6,026 nt of DNA, from assembly GCA_002376965.1 (NCBI GenBank), contig DFOV01000014.1, forward strand, positions 1 through 6,026, written 5' to 3'. Below, piece by piece: positions 5,950 through 6,026 of the stretch; the first letter of the stretch is position 1; each line of letters starts with the position of its first letter. A model generated the notes under the pieces. That model was given only the letters and a program-made list of their open reading frames with translations. It ran no database searches and was not told the DNA's origin. The position numbers were made by a program, and so were the translations under genes. This DNA is from Gammaproteobacteria bacterium UBA3532 (GTDB lineage: Bacteria > Pseudomonadota > Gammaproteobacteria > Enterobacterales > UBA3532).

Positions 5950-6026
5950 TTGCCTTTCAAACTCTTCAGCTGACGCTCTAACCCTTCACACACAATGGAT
6001 AACACCTTGATTCGGGCATAGCGTTT
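5946..6026 (-). CDS. C-terminal 26 residues of an unidentified protein, cut by the window edge
   Basis: The minus frame from 6026 is open for 26 codons and ends in TAG at 5946-5948. The peptide begins KRYARIKVLSIVCEGLE and ends LKSLKGK; it is charged and probably helical with a basic tail. It is too short to assign a family and I do not recognise it. Two things support a real gene: the frame is open to the window edge, and a convergent gene would complete the usual layout around the repeat. The stop codon and last base of the final Lys codon lie inside the right arm of the palindromic element, so the present C-terminus may have been set by insertion. Confidence 0.45.
   Translation of the reverse strand, partial: KRYARIKVLSIVCEGLERQLKSLKGK

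Overview
The window looks like the chromosome of a Gammaproteobacterium, probably a marine one of the Cellvibrionales/Oceanospirillales type. The evidence is a complete EpmA/EpmB/EF-P beta-lysylation set with proteins close in length and motifs to those of E. coli, a TrxC of enterobacterial layout, a phosphatidylserine decarboxylase, mid-range GC content, and a hairpin-rich intergenic repeat with TCCATG loops. The lineage is inferred from protein resemblance and memory only.

Layout. At the left edge is the 3' part of psd (+), cut by the window. It converges on epmA across 21 bp. epmA lies directly behind efp on the minus strand, 13 bp apart, and epmB diverges from efp, with 38 bp between the two start codons. 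Bases 631-3229 are therefore a self-contained module: efp encodes the substrate, epmB makes (R)-beta-lysine, and epmA attaches it to Lys34 of EF-P. epmB converges on trxC and the two genes overlap by 4 bp at their stop codons.

On the minus strand an EAL-domain cyclic-di-GMP phosphodiesterase with a C-terminal YkuI/Cache-like sensor domain (3667-4875) lies 18 bp upstream of trxC (3226-3648), so the two are probably co-transcribed. A 401-bp gap (4876-5276) separates this unit from a divergent THEM6-like hotdog-fold thioesterase (5277-5804, GTG start). The gap holds candidate control elements but no convincing gene.

Three bases after the thioesterase stop begins a 142-bp palindromic element (5808-5949) with perfect 30-bp terminal inverted repeats and two internal hairpins that share the same TCCA loop. 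Its right arm contains the stop codon of a minus-strand gene, of which only the last 26 residues are in the window.

Most of the window is ordinary core metabolism. The items most worth a second look are the palindromic element, which is MITE- or REP-like and may alter the 3' end of a gene, and the pairing of a c-di-GMP phosphodiesterase with thioredoxin 2. I see no tRNA, rRNA, CRISPR array, transposase gene or defence system.
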